Below are positions 1 to 8,810 of a DNA stretch of 64,000 nucleotides, piece after piece. This DNA is from Paracoccaceae bacterium (GTDB lineage: Bacteria; Pseudomonadota; Alphaproteobacteria; Rhodobacterales; Rhodobacteraceae). A program made the translations under genes and the position numbers. Under the pieces are notes generated by a model that saw only the letters and a list, made by a program, of their open reading frames with translations, did not search any database and was not told the origin of the DNA. Position 1 is the first letter of the stretch, and every line of letters starts with the position of its first letter. The stretch covers positions 118,813-182,812 of the forward strand of contig JANQRL010000033.1 in the NCBI GenBank assembly GCA_028284605.1, read 5' to 3'.

Positions 1-38
1 CCGTTACCAGCAGCCTTCGCCCATCAAGGCGGAATCGA

Positions 39-794
39 TCAGACATTAGTCGACGCGCCTCCATCGACAGTCACCACCTGCCCCGAAATGAAGCCTGCGC
101 CGCCGCTGGCCAAGAGCACGGCGAGAGGTAGAATATCGGATGGCTCTCCCCAGCGGCCGACAGCGATGCGGTGGCGCAGTGCCTCCTCAATTTGAGGATC
201 TTCCTGGGAGGCGCGTGACATGGCGGTGCGGATCGGTCCCGGCGCAATGGCGTTACACACGATGCCGCACGCGCCGTATTCCTGCGCAATCGACCTGGTC
301 AGCGAAACGACGGCCCCCTTCGCGGCACTATAAGCCGGCGTCGGCACCCGCGAGCGCCATGCCGCAATCGAGGCCATTAGGATCACCCGGCCATATCCCC
401 GCTCCGACATCCCGGCCAGGGCGGGCCGCAAAAGATCGACATGGGAGAACACGTGGGTGGACATTGTGGTTTCGAACAGGTCCCTGGAACTCTCGGCCAG
501 AGGTGCAGCCGCCATGGCCCCTGCATTGGCCACGAAAATGTCTGCCGCCCGAAGCTCGGAGTCCAATCGCCCGGAGATCGCACTGGCGCCTGACAGGTCG
601 AGCACGTGGCACGACGACGACGCGCCGATTTCCGCGCAGCAATCTTCCAGCGCCGGACCGTCGCGATCTATCAGAACCACCTCTGCGCCGAGGTCGGCAA
701 AGCCTTTCGCGATTGCCCGGCCGATACCCTGGGCAGCGCCGGTGATGACCGCGCGACGGCCCGGCAGTCCAAACATCTCATCGGCGATACTCAT
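39..794 (-). CDS. SDR-family oxidoreductase (SDR1)
   Basis: Classical short-chain dehydrogenase/reductase of 251 aa, expected to oxidise or reduce an alcohol/ketone with NAD(P). A Rossmann glycine motif TGAAQGIG lies near the N-terminus, followed by NAG (VANAGAM), a catalytic Ser in the MASIAAW segment, the YSAAK catalytic pair, and a C-terminal VDGGAS typical of FabG-like enzymes. The reading frame stays open far upstream to 1073, but the ATG at 794 overlaps the stop of the preceding gene as ATGA and begins just before the Rossmann strand, so I take 794. It is the last complete gene of a leftward operon (CMD, SDR2, ADC-like, SDR1). Bases 1-38 beyond it show no recognisable gene. The substrate is unknown. 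Confidence 0.88.
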   Translation of the reverse strand: MSIADEMFGLPGRRAVITGAAQGIGRAIAKGFADLGAEVVLIDRDGPALEDCCAEIGASSSCHVLDLSGASAISGRLDSELRAADIFVANAGAMAAAPLAESSRDLFETTMSTHVFSHVDLLRPALAGMSERGYGRVILMASIAAWRSRVPTPAYSAAKGAVVSLTRSIAQEYGACGIVCNAIAPGPIRTAMSRASQEDPQIEEALRHRIAVGRWGEPSDILPLAVLLASGGAGFISGQVVTVDGGASTNV

Positions 795-1633
795 CCGGGC
801 GTCCGCCCGGGCGCCCCGGGGGCGGTGACCGGCCCCAGCACGATCTGATCGGCGTGGTCGTTCAGCCCCTGTCCGGTCCATCGCTCGGCGGCGCGGACCG
901 GCCCGGTGGCCAGAGATGCGAGACCCGACACGATGTGGTGCAGGGTCGGCAGATCCTGCAGCTCTCCCGGTGTGAATGCCAGCCGCCCGGTACCGGACTC
1001 TCTTTGCAGAATCTCGGTTTCGCCGGCGATCACAGGTGACAGGGTCGCCTCCGACAATGCGGCCGTCCCCCAAGCGCCAGTCGCCGGAAAATACCGGTGA
1101 TGAAGCAATCCCTGGCTGCCTTTTAGACGGCTCAAGGGCTCTGATGCCGGCGACGGATCACTGAACTCGAACTCCGCGAATGTATGGCCCCGCCAAGAGC
1201 AGGAGAGACGTTCACTATTTCCTTCGCCAAGCGTGGTCTCGATCTCGCAATAGAGCTTGGCATAGCCCAATTCCTCGCGTCCGCTCAGGATCGGGTCTGC
1301 TAGGTTCTCAAAGAGAACGGCCAGGAAATACCCGACCGTATCGCCTTTCGCTCCGGAATAGATGGCCGGAAGCCGGCATCCGACCATGGCGTAGCCCCCA
1401 CCGCCGAGCCACGCCAGATCGGACAGAAAGGTCACGTCAAACAAGACCTCGAACGGCGGCAGAGCGCGAAACTCAGATGCGAGAAGGCCGTTGAGCCGGC
1501 CCTCCTCGGACGGCACGGCGAAGCTGATCGTGCGCCGTTTGGGTTGTAGGTCCGGCGCGATTGGGCTCTGCCGCGGGCCCGGCATCGGACCGAAGCAGAC
1601 CGGCATCCGATAGAGAGGCGGAAGCGCGCTCAC
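791..1633 (-). CDS. Acetoacetate decarboxylase-like protein
   Basis: 280 aa, similar in outline to the acetoacetate decarboxylase (ADC) superfamily. Recognisable parts are an N-terminal YRMPVCFGPMPGPR segment and a central block with GREELGYAKLYCEIE. In true ADC the equivalent GxPKK segment carries the Schiff-base lysine; one lysine is kept here, so imine chemistry is possible. Many family members are hydrolase-aldolases or decarboxylases of other keto acids, so acetoacetate itself is not assured. Start: GTG at 1633, 4 bases after the SDR2 stop; an in-frame ATG nine codons further in is the alternative. The stop overlaps the SDR1 start (ATGA), which implies translational coupling. The longer open frame to 1807 is read-through inside SDR2 and was rejected. 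Confidence 0.72.
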   Translation of the reverse strand: MSALPPLYRMPVCFGPMPGPRQSPIAPDLQPKRRTISFAVPSEEGRLNGLLASEFRALPPFEVLFDVTFLSDLAWLGGGGYAMVGCRLPAIYSGAKGDTVGYFLAVLFENLADPILSGREELGYAKLYCEIETTLGEGNSERLSCSWRGHTFAEFEFSDPSPASEPLSRLKGSQGLLHHRYFPATGAWGTAALSEATLSPVIAGETEILQRESGTGRLAFTPGELQDLPTLHHIVSGLASLATGPVRAAERWTGQGLNDHADQIVLGPVTAPGAPGRTPG

Positions 1634-1637
1634 GGCG

Positions 1638-2444
1638 CTAGCGGAACGTGACGAGGGCCGCGCCGCCATCGACCAGAAGCGCTGTCCCGGTGATGTAGCC
1701 TGCCGCATCGGACAACATGAAATGGGTTGCATGGGCCACCTCCCAGGCATCACCCATCTTGCCCATTGGCACGCTGCGGTTGCGAGCGTCAATGAAAGCC
1801 TGTGCATCGCCGCCGTCGCGCTGCTTGAGCAGCCGCGCCTCCACCATCGGCGTGTGCATCACGCCTGGAATGACGGTGTTGCAGCGGATGCCGTCCTTGG
1901 CGTGACGCAGCGCGACCTGGCGACCGAACTGAATCAGACCGGCCTTGGCGGTTGAGTAGGCGATCGTATCTCCTGCCCCTCTCACGCCAGCCACCGAACC
2001 GATATTGACGATGGCCCCTGCACCGTCGTCGCGCATCACCGGCAGGAAGACCTTTGTGGCGAAAAACGCGCTCGTCAGATTGAGGTCGAGCTGCCGGTGC
2101 CAGTCTTCCTCGCTCAGCGTGACGGCATCGCCCTGGACGGACCCGCCCGCGTTGTTCACAAGCAGCGTTGGACGCATGCCGTCCCTTGCTAGCGCCTCGC
2201 GCGCGTCTTCTAGGGCGGCGAGCTCGGTGACATCGGCGGCAACCGGTCGGGCCGCACCGCCTTCCGCCTCGATCGCATGGCAGGTTTCTTCCGCGCGGCT
2301 CAAATCCCGATCCACGGCAACAATTGTGGCGCCGTGGCGTGCCAGAAGGACCGAGATCGCCTTGCCGTTGCTGAAGCCGGGCCCAACGGAGCCTGCACCG
2401 CAGACCAGGGCGACGCGGCCCGACAGATCGTATCGGTCAGACAT
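1638..2444 (-). CDS. SDR-family oxidoreductase (SDR2)
   Basis: 268-aa short-chain dehydrogenase. The cofactor motif is slightly unusual (CGAGSVGPGFSNGKA, with an insertion relative to TGxxxGIG). The NNAGG motif, catalytic IGSVAG serine and YSTAK tyrosine-lysine pair are all present, and the protein ends with VDGGAA before a short tail. It overlaps the upstream CMD-like gene by 8 bases and is followed after 4 bases by the ADC-like gene, so it belongs to the same leftward operon. An NAD(P)-dependent step on a hydroxy or keto intermediate is likely. The particular substrate cannot be assigned. Confidence 0.88.
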   Translation of the reverse strand: MSDRYDLSGRVALVCGAGSVGPGFSNGKAISVLLARHGATIVAVDRDLSRAEETCHAIEAEGGAARPVAADVTELAALEDAREALARDGMRPTLLVNNAGGSVQGDAVTLSEEDWHRQLDLNLTSAFFATKVFLPVMRDDGAGAIVNIGSVAGVRGAGDTIAYSTAKAGLIQFGRQVALRHAKDGIRCNTVIPGVMHTPMVEARLLKQRDGGDAQAFIDARNRSVPMGKMGDAWEVAHATHFMLSDAAGYITGTALLVDGGAALVTFR

Positions 2445-3009
2445 GCTTTCCCATCAACTCCTCACCAGGACGATCTTGCGGCGTTTCAACCCAATGGTCG
2501 AGATCGGCCATGCGCAGATAAGTCGCGAGAAGCCGGTAGTAGCCGCAGACACCAACGAGGTCGGCAAAATGCTCATCGCCGAGCGCTGTCTGCAACTCCC
2601 TGGCGTGGGCCGGCTCCGTGTCGGCCTGGAGCGTCAGATCGCGCGCGAACTGCACGATCAGGCAATGCAGGGGCTCTACCCCCTGCGGCGGCGCTCCGGC
2701 TGCATGCGCGATGGAAATCTCCGGCACACCGACCTCGCGGGCGTGTTTCGAATGAGCGTCGAATTCGACACCTGACTTCGCGGCGACGGCAACCGATACG
2801 ATGGCCAGTTCCCGGAGCGGCGCTGCCAGTCCAGATCCGTACCGCAGGAACGCACCGATGTCCTGAACCTTGTCCGCCAGCCTTGGGGACGCCAGCACGG
2901 CCCAGAACGGTGTCGACATCCTGCCTCGCGGGCCATTCACGATCCTGTCGAATACGATGCGTTGCGATGGACTCAGCTCGCTTTCGTTCTCGACACCAAA
3001 ACGGATCAT
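2437..3009 (-). CDS. Carboxymuconolactone decarboxylase/AhpD-like protein
   Basis: 190 aa with the all-helical CMD/AhpD fold signature: LRELAIVSVAVAAKSGVEFDAHSKHAREVGV, i.e. E...H...A...G with the conserved Glu and His, followed by a hydrophobic helix. The CxxC pair of AhpD peroxidase-type members is absent in this motif (K-S-G-V-E replaces it), which fits a decarboxylase-like or unknown role rather than a peroxidase. It is the first gene of the leftward operon, and a sigma70-like promoter with an operator-like palindrome lies directly upstream (3036-3064). Start ATG 3009 is preceded by GGAAGGTCTCCC. The substrate is unknown. Confidence 0.8.
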   Translation of the reverse strand: MIRFGVENESELSPSQRIVFDRIVNGPRGRMSTPFWAVLASPRLADKVQDIGAFLRYGSGLAAPLRELAIVSVAVAAKSGVEFDAHSKHAREVGVPEISIAHAAGAPPQGVEPLHCLIVQFARDLTLQADTEPAHARELQTALGDEHFADLVGVCGYYRLLATYLRMADLDHWVETPQDRPGEELMGKHV

Positions 3010-3035
3010 GGGAGACCTTCCTGCCTGATAAAAGC

Positions 3036-3064
3036 AATATGAATATCTTGTTTTTCCAAGTCAA
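3036..3064 (-). promoter_or_regulatory. Divergent promoter with operator-like motif (site B)
   Basis: On the minus strand TTGACT (3064-3059) and CATATT (3041-3036) are separated by 17 bases, a sigma70-like pair reading into the CMD gene. The stretch 3036-3049, AATATGAATATCTT, overlaps the -10 and matches the left half of the palindrome repeated across this cluster. The same 105-base gap must also hold the promoter of the rightward amidase operon. Confidence 0.5.
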
Positions 3065-3113
3065 CCAGGTAGTCTATTGTCACGCTAGCGCGTCAGCATG
3101 GACTCATTTCAGT

Positions 3114-3308
3114 ATGAACAAGTCGGAAACTCAGAACCTCGCTCAGGACACGACAGTAGCGGACAGTCTCAGCCTGCGCCTGCCTCTCCCTGCCGGCATC
3201 GACGCTGCCAAGGCACAAGCGAAGACGGAAGCAGCGCTCAAATGGGTCACGCCATATGGTCGGCTTGGCCCTGTCGCAACCTTTGTCCTGCCGCGCCGAT
3301 CCCGATGA
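3114..3308 (+). CDS. Small AtzG-like ORF overlapping the amidase
   Basis: 64-aa open frame whose stop overlaps the amidase start as ATGA. It has a plausible amphipathic sequence (LSLRLPLPAGIDAAKAQAK then ALKWVTPYGRLGP). Its size and position, immediately before and coupled to an AtzE-type amidase, are those of AtzG, the small subunit (DUF4089-like) that partners AtzE. Sequence similarity to AtzG is only suggestive by eye (an L-P-L-P-x-G start and a helix). No good Shine-Dalgarno precedes ATG 3114, which weakens the call. It could instead be a chance frame. A homologous small ORF beside related amidases would confirm it. Confidence 0.45.
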   Translation: MNKSETQNLAQDTTVADSLSLRLPLPAGIDAAKAQAKTEAALKWVTPYGRLGPVATFVLPRRSR

Positions 3309-4702
3309 TCGAAGACGATATCATCGACGCCGACCTGGCCGACCTGGCCGATGCCCTCGGCAGAGGGGCGGTCTCTGCAGAGCAGGTGGCGGCCAGGTAT
3401 TCGGAGCGGGTATCGCTCCATGGTGACGCGCTCGCCGCGTTTGTCAGTTTCGACGAACCTGGTGTTATGGCGGAGGCCCGATCGCGCGATGTGTCATTCC
3501 GGACGTCTGGACCGATCGGACCGCTCCATGGCGTTCCGGTTGCAATCAAGGACGTCATCGATGTCGCCGGCCAGCCGACCACCGCCTGCTCGGCACTCTT
3601 GAAGGACAATGTAGCAACCCGCGACGCGCAGGTTATTGCGCAGCTTCGCGCTGCGGGAGCGATCCCGTTTGGCAAGACGACGACCCACGAATTCGCCATT
3701 GGGGGGCCCTCCTTCGACCTCCCATGGCCTCCGGCCCGCAACCCCTGGGCGCCCACACACCATCCCGGCGGGTCGTCCAGCGGCTCCGGCGCCGGGCTCG
3801 CCGCGCGGCTCTTTCCCGGTGCGTTGGGCACCGATACCGGAGGCTCGGTCCGTAACCCTGCCACAAATTGCGGCCTTGTCGGCCTCAAGCCCAGTATGGG
3901 TGCGGCGTCCAATGACGGCGTCGTGCCGCTTTCGCCCTCGTTTGATTGCGTTGGCCCCATGGCCACGACCATCGCCGGCTGTGCGCGGCTCGGCGCGGCA
4001 TTCTTGCCCGGACTTGACCGATGGCGTGATGTGCCGGTCAGAGGACGGAAAGTCGGCCTCGTGCGGCGCTGGCATCGTTCGGACTTCGACGCGTCACCAA
4101 GCATGGATGGCGCGTTTGAAGCGGCCGCGGAGGCGCTCGGACGGGCCGGTGCCACGCTGATCGAAATCGACCCTGGTCCCCTGGGAGAGTATTCTGGTAC
4201 GGCCTTTCTGATCCGCATGGCAGAGGCCTATGCGATCTATCGGCGCGATATGGCGGAGCGGCCCGAGAGCTTTGGGGCACTGACGCTTCAACGCATAGCC
4301 GCAGGCGCGTTCATATCTGCCGCGGACTTCATCGATGCTGTGCGTCACGCCGAGACCCTTCGAACGCGCTGGGATGCCGCGAGCGCCGATTGCGATGTGG
4401 TGCTGACGTTGTCGAGCTTCGATCCCGCCTGCCCCATCGACGATCTCGAGACGTTTGAGGCAAATTACGGACGCCAGGCGCGGGCCCCGTTCAATATGAC
4501 CGGCCATCCGGCAATCGCTGTCCCGACAGGGTTTGACCCCGACGGTCTGCCATTGGGCGTCCAGCTCGTTGGACCGATGGGAGGTGAGGCGGCCTGTCTT
4601 GCCTTCGGCGCCGCCATCGAATCTGCGCTCAAGGCCCACCTTCTGCGCCCGCCGGGGCTTGGCCTCGGTGAAAGCGCCCAACTCAAACCCATTACCGCAT
4701 GA
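3305..4702 (+). CDS. Amidase signature family hydrolase
   Basis: 465-aa amidase-signature enzyme that hydrolyses a carboxamide or related C-N bond. The catalytic set is visible: Lys82 in PVAIKDVID, the serine-rich loop HPGGSSSGSG (cis-Ser about 157), and nucleophile Ser181 in GTDTGGSVRNP. The length is normal for AtzE/GatA-like amidases. The frame is open upstream to ATG 3098, but ATG 3305 starts at the usual N-terminus and overlaps the stop of the 64-aa ORF, so 3305 is chosen. It leads a rightward operon with a hydrolase, an acyl-CoA dehydrogenase and an MmgE/PrpD protein. An amide or lactam-derived intermediate as substrate is an inference. Confidence 0.88.
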   Translation: MIEDDIIDADLADLADALGRGAVSAEQVAARYSERVSLHGDALAAFVSFDEPGVMAEARSRDVSFRTSGPIGPLHGVPVAIKDVIDVAGQPTTACSALLKDNVATRDAQVIAQLRAAGAIPFGKTTTHEFAIGGPSFDLPWPPARNPWAPTHHPGGSSSGSGAGLAARLFPGALGTDTGGSVRNPATNCGLVGLKPSMGAASNDGVVPLSPSFDCVGPMATTIAGCARLGAAFLPGLDRWRDVPVRGRKVGLVRRWHRSDFDASPSMDGAFEAAAEALGRAGATLIEIDPGPLGEYSGTAFLIRMAEAYAIYRRDMAERPESFGALTLQRIAAGAFISAADFIDAVRHAETLRTRWDAASADCDVVLTLSSFDPACPIDDLETFEANYGRQARAPFNMTGHPAIAVPTGFDPDGLPLGVQLVGPMGGEAACLAFGAAIESALKAHLLRPPGLGLGESAQLKPITA

Positions 4703-4711
4703 AAGATCACC

Positions 4712-5524
4712 ATGAGTTACGCTGACATCAACGGCGCGCGCCTCCGCTTCGAACTGGCGGGGCCGGAGGATGCTCCGCCCGTCGTTCTTTCCAACTCCCT
4801 GCTGACACGCCTCGAAATGTGGGACCCACAATGGGAGGCGCTGACCGCGACCTATCGGGTGCTGCGCTACGACACCCGCGGCCACGGCCTGTCCGAGCCG
4901 ACGCCCGCCCCCTATGCCATGGAAGAGCTTGCCGACGATCTGGCCGGGTTGATGGATCATTGCGGAATTGCGTCGGCGCATATCGTCGGGCTTTCGCTCG
5001 GCGGTATGACCGCGCAGATGTTCGCGCTGCTTCACCCGCGCATGGTCAAAAGCCTCTGCCTGGTGGCGACGACGGCGCTGCGCCCCTCCCACAACCGCGC
5101 CATCTGGGACGAGCGGATCAGGCATGTAGGCCAGGAGCGCAGTTACGAGAAGCTGCTGCATGGCATTCACGACCGATGGATCTCGGTGCGTTTCCGCCGC
5201 TCCGAACCGGAAAAGTTCGAGCTGCTGACGCAACAGATTCTCTCCACGCCGGTGGAGGGCTATCTGGGATGCTGCGAGGCCATTGCGGGCTATGATGTTG
5301 TCGCCCGGCTGCCGGAAATCGACGCTCCGACCTTGGTCATTGTCGGCGAGGAAGACAGCGGCACGCCTCTGGAGGATGCCCGCATCATCGCGGACGGCAT
5401 TCCGGGCGCGACCGTGGAGATGATCCCCTATTACCGCCACATGCTCAATTGGGAGGCGCAGGAGGCGTTCGATCCGCTGCTCTTTGGGTGGCTCGAGAAA
5501 GTTTCACAGACAGAGGCGGCCTGA
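4712..5524 (+). CDS. Alpha/beta hydrolase, enol-lactonase-like (copy 1)
   Basis: 270 aa, alpha/beta-hydrolase fold resembling 3-oxoadipate enol-lactonase (PcaD). Nucleophile Ser95 sits in VGLSLGGM. An acidic residue follows in VGEEDSGTP and a catalytic His in YRHMLNWE. The oxyanion region [16 protein letters not shown] is family-like. It starts 9 bases after the amidase stop. A close paralogue lies at 8811-9620, which shares [23 protein letters not shown] and the HxLNWEA end, so this block duplicated the gene or recruited two specialised versions. No other protocatechuate-branch gene is present here, so lactone or ester hydrolysis in another pathway is more likely than true PcaD function. Confidence 0.82.
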   Translation: MSYADINGARLRFELAGPEDAPPVVLSNSLLTRLEMWDPQWEALTATYRVLRYDTRGHGLSEPTPAPYAMEELADDLAGLMDHCGIASAHIVGLSLGGMTAQMFALLHPRMVKSLCLVATTALRPSHNRAIWDERIRHVGQERSYEKLLHGIHDRWISVRFRRSEPEKFELLTQQILSTPVEGYLGCCEAIAGYDVVARLPEIDAPTLVIVGEEDSGTPLEDARIIADGIPGATVEMIPYYRHMLNWEAQEAFDPLLFGWLEKVSQTEAA

Positions 5525-5535
5525 GGAGATCGAAG

Positions 5536-6759
5536 ATGGATGGAACACACGAACGTCTGGCACCGAAATCACGCCCCGCCCTCGGCCCTTTCGACTGGGA
5601 GGACCCCCTCGCGCTCGACGGCTCCCTCACCGAAGAAGAACGGATGATCCGGGACACCGCCCGCGCCTTTGCGCAAGAGGAGCTCCTGCCGCGTGTCGTG
5701 GATGCGTTCTCGGACGAGCGGATGGACCCCGATCTCTTCAAGCGCATGGGGGCCTGCGGGTTGCTCGGATCGACGCTGCCCGAGACCCATGGCGGCGCAG
5801 GTGTCAGCAGCGTGGCCTATGGGCTCATCGCGCGAGAGATCGAGCGCGTCGATTCGGGCTATCGCTCTATGCTGTCTGTCCAATCCTCGCTCGTGATGTA
5901 TCCGATCTACGCCTACGGGTCGGATGCGCAACGCGACCGTTACCTGCCCGGATTGGCCGAGGGCCGACTGATCGGCTGCTTCGGGCTGACCGAGCCTGAC
6001 GCCGGATCGGATCCGGCGGGTATCAAAACCCGCGCCGTGCCCGAGGGCGACGGATACCGCCTGAACGGCACCAAGACCTGGATTTCAAATTCACCCCTGG
6101 CGGACGTCTTCATCATCTGGGCGAAATCCGAGGCCCATGGCGGCCGCATCCGGGGCTTCATCCTTGAGAAGGGCATGGACGGCCTCTCGGCACCGAAAAT
6201 CGACGGAAAGCTGTCGCTCAGGACGTCGGTCACGGGCGAGATCGTGATGCAGGACGTGAGGGTTGAACCAGACGCTCTGTTGCCGGAGGTCGAGGGCATG
6301 AAAGGCCCCTTCGGGTGCTTGAACCGGGCGCGATACGGCATTGCCTGGGGCGTGATGGGCGCCGCGGAAGACTGCCTGCACCGGGCGCGGCAATACGGGC
6401 TCGACCGCCGGCAATTCGGGCGACCGCTCGCGGCAACGCAACTCTATCAGAAGAAGCTCGCAGATATGGCCACGGACATCGCACTCGGGCTTCAGGCGGC
6501 GCTCCAGGCCGGTCGTCTGCTTGAAGAGGGCCGTCTCGCGCCTGAGACCATCAGTATGATCAAGCGCAACAATTGCGGGCGCGCACTCGATGTCGCACGC
6601 ACGGCCCGCGACATGCACGGCGGCAACGGTATTGATGGGGCGTTTCATGTCATGCGCCACGCGATCAATCTGGAAACCGTCAACACCTATGAAGGCACAC
6701 GCGACATCCACGCTCTGATTTTAGGCCGGGCCATGACCGGGATCGCGGCCTTTGGATAG
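5536..6759 (+). CDS. Acyl-CoA dehydrogenase, glutaryl-CoA dehydrogenase-like
   Basis: 407-aa FAD flavoprotein of the acyl-CoA dehydrogenase family. Family marks include [18 protein letters not shown] at the N-terminus, [14 protein letters not shown] and [18 protein letters not shown] in the middle, RQFGRPL, and the C-terminal [19 protein letters not shown], whose Glu (about 386) is the catalytic base position of glutaryl-CoA dehydrogenase. That enzyme converts glutaryl-CoA to crotonyl-CoA and CO2. ATG 5536 is preceded by GAGGAGATCGAAG. The stop overlaps the next gene. If the glutaryl assignment is right, the pathway funnels a C5 dicarboxylate, consistent with the nearby aminotransferase and aldehyde dehydrogenases. 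Confidence 0.86.
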   Translation: MDGTHERLAPKSRPALGPFDWEDPLALDGSLTEEERMIRDTARAFAQEELLPRVVDAFSDERMDPDLFKRMGACGLLGSTLPETHGGAGVSSVAYGLIAREIERVDSGYRSMLSVQSSLVMYPIYAYGSDAQRDRYLPGLAEGRLIGCFGLTEPDAGSDPAGIKTRAVPEGDGYRLNGTKTWISNSPLADVFIIWAKSEAHGGRIRGFILEKGMDGLSAPKIDGKLSLRTSVTGEIVMQDVRVEPDALLPEVEGMKGPFGCLNRARYGIAWGVMGAAEDCLHRARQYGLDRRQFGRPLAATQLYQKKLADMATDIALGLQAALQAGRLLEEGRLAPETISMIKRNNCGRALDVARTARDMHGGNGIDGAFHVMRHAINLETVNTYEGTRDIHALILGRAMTGIAAFG

Positions 6760-8119
6760 GCGTCTACGCGAACGGCCCGACTCAGCCGAGGCCGTCGATC
6801 ACCTTGCGCGTTGGGCTGCCGAGACCCGCGCTGAGGACATTCCCACCCCGGTGCGCAGCCGCGCGGCGCTGATACTGGCGGACGGCATCGCAGGCATGGC
6901 TGCGGGGGCTCAGGAGCCGGAGGTGAAGGAGCTGACCCGAGCGCTGTCTGATGATGGGCCCGCGCCGGTGGTCGGAGCGGCGCGGCGCATATCGGCCTCC
7001 GTCGCCGCCTTGCTCAACGGAATCTCCGGGACGGCACTCGAGGTGGACGAAGGGCATCGCTTCGCGGGAAACCATCCGGGCATCCATGTCATCCCGGCGC
7101 TGCTCGCGCCGGTTGCTTCATCGGATGTCTCAGGCCGGGACTTTCTCGGGGCCCTTGCCATCGGCTACGAGATCGGCGCACGGATCGGTCAGGCCACGAC
7201 CCTTAGGCCCGCGATGCATACCCACGGCTCCTGGGGCGCCATTGCAAGCGCCGGTGCCTGCCTCCACCTGACCGGCGCAGGGCATGACGCGATGCGCAAT
7301 TCCCTCAGCCTCGCCGCGAATTTCAGTCTGGCGACTTCGCGCCGGACCATGCTCGAAGGTGCGACGGTCCGCAACGCATTCGCAGGCGTGTCCGCACAGC
7401 TCGGGCTGACAGCGGTCGCCTTGCAGCGTGCCGGTTTCACCGCGGATGACGACGGGATCGGGATCGTCTTCGGCAAGGTGCTGTCCGACAGGTTCGATGC
7501 ATCGCGTTTGACCGCCGGTCTCGGCGAGAGCTGGGAGATCGACCGCAACTATTTCCGCCTCCATGCCTGCTGTCGGCTCAACCACGGCGCCGCCGATGCC
7601 GCAATCGTTCTCTCGGACGCCCTCGAACCTGCCGACATCGACGCGATCAGCGAGATCATCGTGGAGACCTACGCCGCGGCGATGGAGCTCAACGAACCGG
7701 AGCCCGAAAACGTCCTCGCCAGCCGGTTTTCCGTACCGTTCGCCGTGGCGCATTGCTTGGTCTATGGCCGGGCGACCCACGATGACCTGACAGAGGCGCG
7801 CCTTCACGATCCGACGCTGCGGCGCCTCGCGACCTCTGTGCGCCTGACAGAGGACCCGGAGATGACCGCGATGGCCCCGGACCAGCGCCCGGCGCGGGTC
7901 ACGATTGTCTTTGCCGATGGCCAAAGGCGTTCCGCCGAGGTCACTTACAATAAGGGCGATCCCGAACTGCCTTACTCCGAAGCGCAGCTCGCAGAAAAAT
8001 ACCTGAGCCTGACATCGAGGATCTGGTCTAGTGCCCATGCCAGCGACGTGCGAGACGCAATCGACGGGCTCGATCAGGCACGAAGCTGCGATAGACTTAT
8101 GGCGCTGTTGGCCCAGTGA
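6752..8119 (+). CDS. MmgE/PrpD family protein
   Basis: 455 aa, MmgE/PrpD fold (2-methylcitrate dehydratase, cis-aconitate decarboxylase and iminodisuccinate epimerase relatives). Typical blocks are [59 protein letters not shown] and the later [16 protein letters not shown]. It begins at TTG 6752, overlapping the acyl-CoA dehydrogenase stop by 8 bases; no ATG lies nearby in frame. It ends the rightward operon. Such enzymes usually dehydrate, decarboxylate or epimerise short carboxylic acids. With no methylcitrate synthase in the window, propionate metabolism is not supported. Confidence 0.83.
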   Translation: MDRRLRERPDSAEAVDHLARWAAETRAEDIPTPVRSRAALILADGIAGMAAGAQEPEVKELTRALSDDGPAPVVGAARRISASVAALLNGISGTALEVDEGHRFAGNHPGIHVIPALLAPVASSDVSGRDFLGALAIGYEIGARIGQATTLRPAMHTHGSWGAIASAGACLHLTGAGHDAMRNSLSLAANFSLATSRRTMLEGATVRNAFAGVSAQLGLTAVALQRAGFTADDDGIGIVFGKVLSDRFDASRLTAGLGESWEIDRNYFRLHACCRLNHGAADAAIVLSDALEPADIDAISEIIVETYAAAMELNEPEPENVLASRFSVPFAVAHCLVYGRATHDDLTEARLHDPTLRRLATSVRLTEDPEMTAMAPDQRPARVTIVFADGQRRSAEVTYNKGDPELPYSEAQLAEKYLSLTSRIWSSAHASDVRDAIDGLDQARSCDRLMALLAQ

Positions 8120-8181
8120 CGGCGTATTGCCGCCGGCACGTGCAGGGCCTGCCGGACGCCCGGGAAGCCATTCGAGCCAGT

Positions 8182-8345
8182 AACCGTCTCATGGACCCGA
8201 TTGAACGCCAGACGCACCTTGGCGACCCGTTCTTCGATCTCTTGGGTGCTGATAACCAGGGGCGGAGGCACGACCAGGACGTCTCTCAACGGCCGCGCGA
8301 CCCGCCCCTGCCCATAGGCCACATCACCGACGGCTGTCGGCAAGT
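8182..8345 (-). pseudogene. C-terminal remnant of a class III aminotransferase
   Basis: About 51 codons on the minus strand (VGDVAYGQGRVARPLRDV then LVVPPPLVISTQEIEERVAKVR) align directly with the last 50 residues of the intact aminotransferase at 12509-13879 (VSDAAYREGLVVRPVRDV then LVASPPLVIAKDEIDELVSKVR). No upstream part of the enzyme is present, because the MmgE/PrpD gene and unrelated sequence flank it. This is a deletion scar of a second aminotransferase gene, evidence that the block has been rearranged. Confidence 0.72.
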
Positions 8346-8810
8346 GACTCTCACGATCGCTTGAAGTTACTCTTTTTCGGTACGAAGGCTCATTCAATTA
8401 CGCTCAGATGCATTCAATCAGTGTATCTTCGTCTTTATTCGACCAGCCGTTGAGACTTACAGCTTGCAACGGGTGAAGAAGGGGGCTGGTGGATCGCCAT
8501 ATGGACAATTTGCAAGGTTGACGGTTCGATACAATATGGTTATATTTATTTGGAGCACTCCACAGAGACCTCAGTTGAACGAGGCGGCAACGAGAACTCA
8601 CTGAATAAGGCCGACTATGCCACAGTCCTTTTTGAGGCGTGGCGCATCTTGCTCAATCGGGTGGCACACTTCGTCCGGGTCGGAAGGTGGCATTGCGCAA
8701 TCGACTTCGCTACTTGCGAAAGGAGCTCCTTCGCCGGCGGACCTCCTGAGCGCACACCTCCGTGGAGGTTCATTGCTTTCGTAGGGCGATGAAGAAATGA
8801 GAGAGAAGCA
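8346..8810. other. Non-coding stretch with operator-like site H
   Basis: No convincing gene. It is AT-rich around 8380-8550. The site at 8533-8546, AATATGGTTATATT, matches the cluster palindrome, and TTGACG just upstream (8517-8522) could be a -35 for the rightward hydrolase. If transcription starts near 8550, that gene has a leader of about 260 bases, for which I see no known riboswitch or peptide. A short open frame at 8550-8792 has no family features. Confidence 0.45.

Noticed and set aside
1074..1807. A 338-codon start for the ADC-like gene at 1807
   Set aside because: The extra N-terminal 58 codons read out of frame through SDR2 and contain no ADC-family sequence; GTG 1633 fits spacing and homology.
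6752..8119. Methylcitrate (propionate) pathway because of the PrpD-like protein
   Set aside because: No methylcitrate synthase or methylisocitrate lyase is present, and MmgE/PrpD proteins have many other roles.
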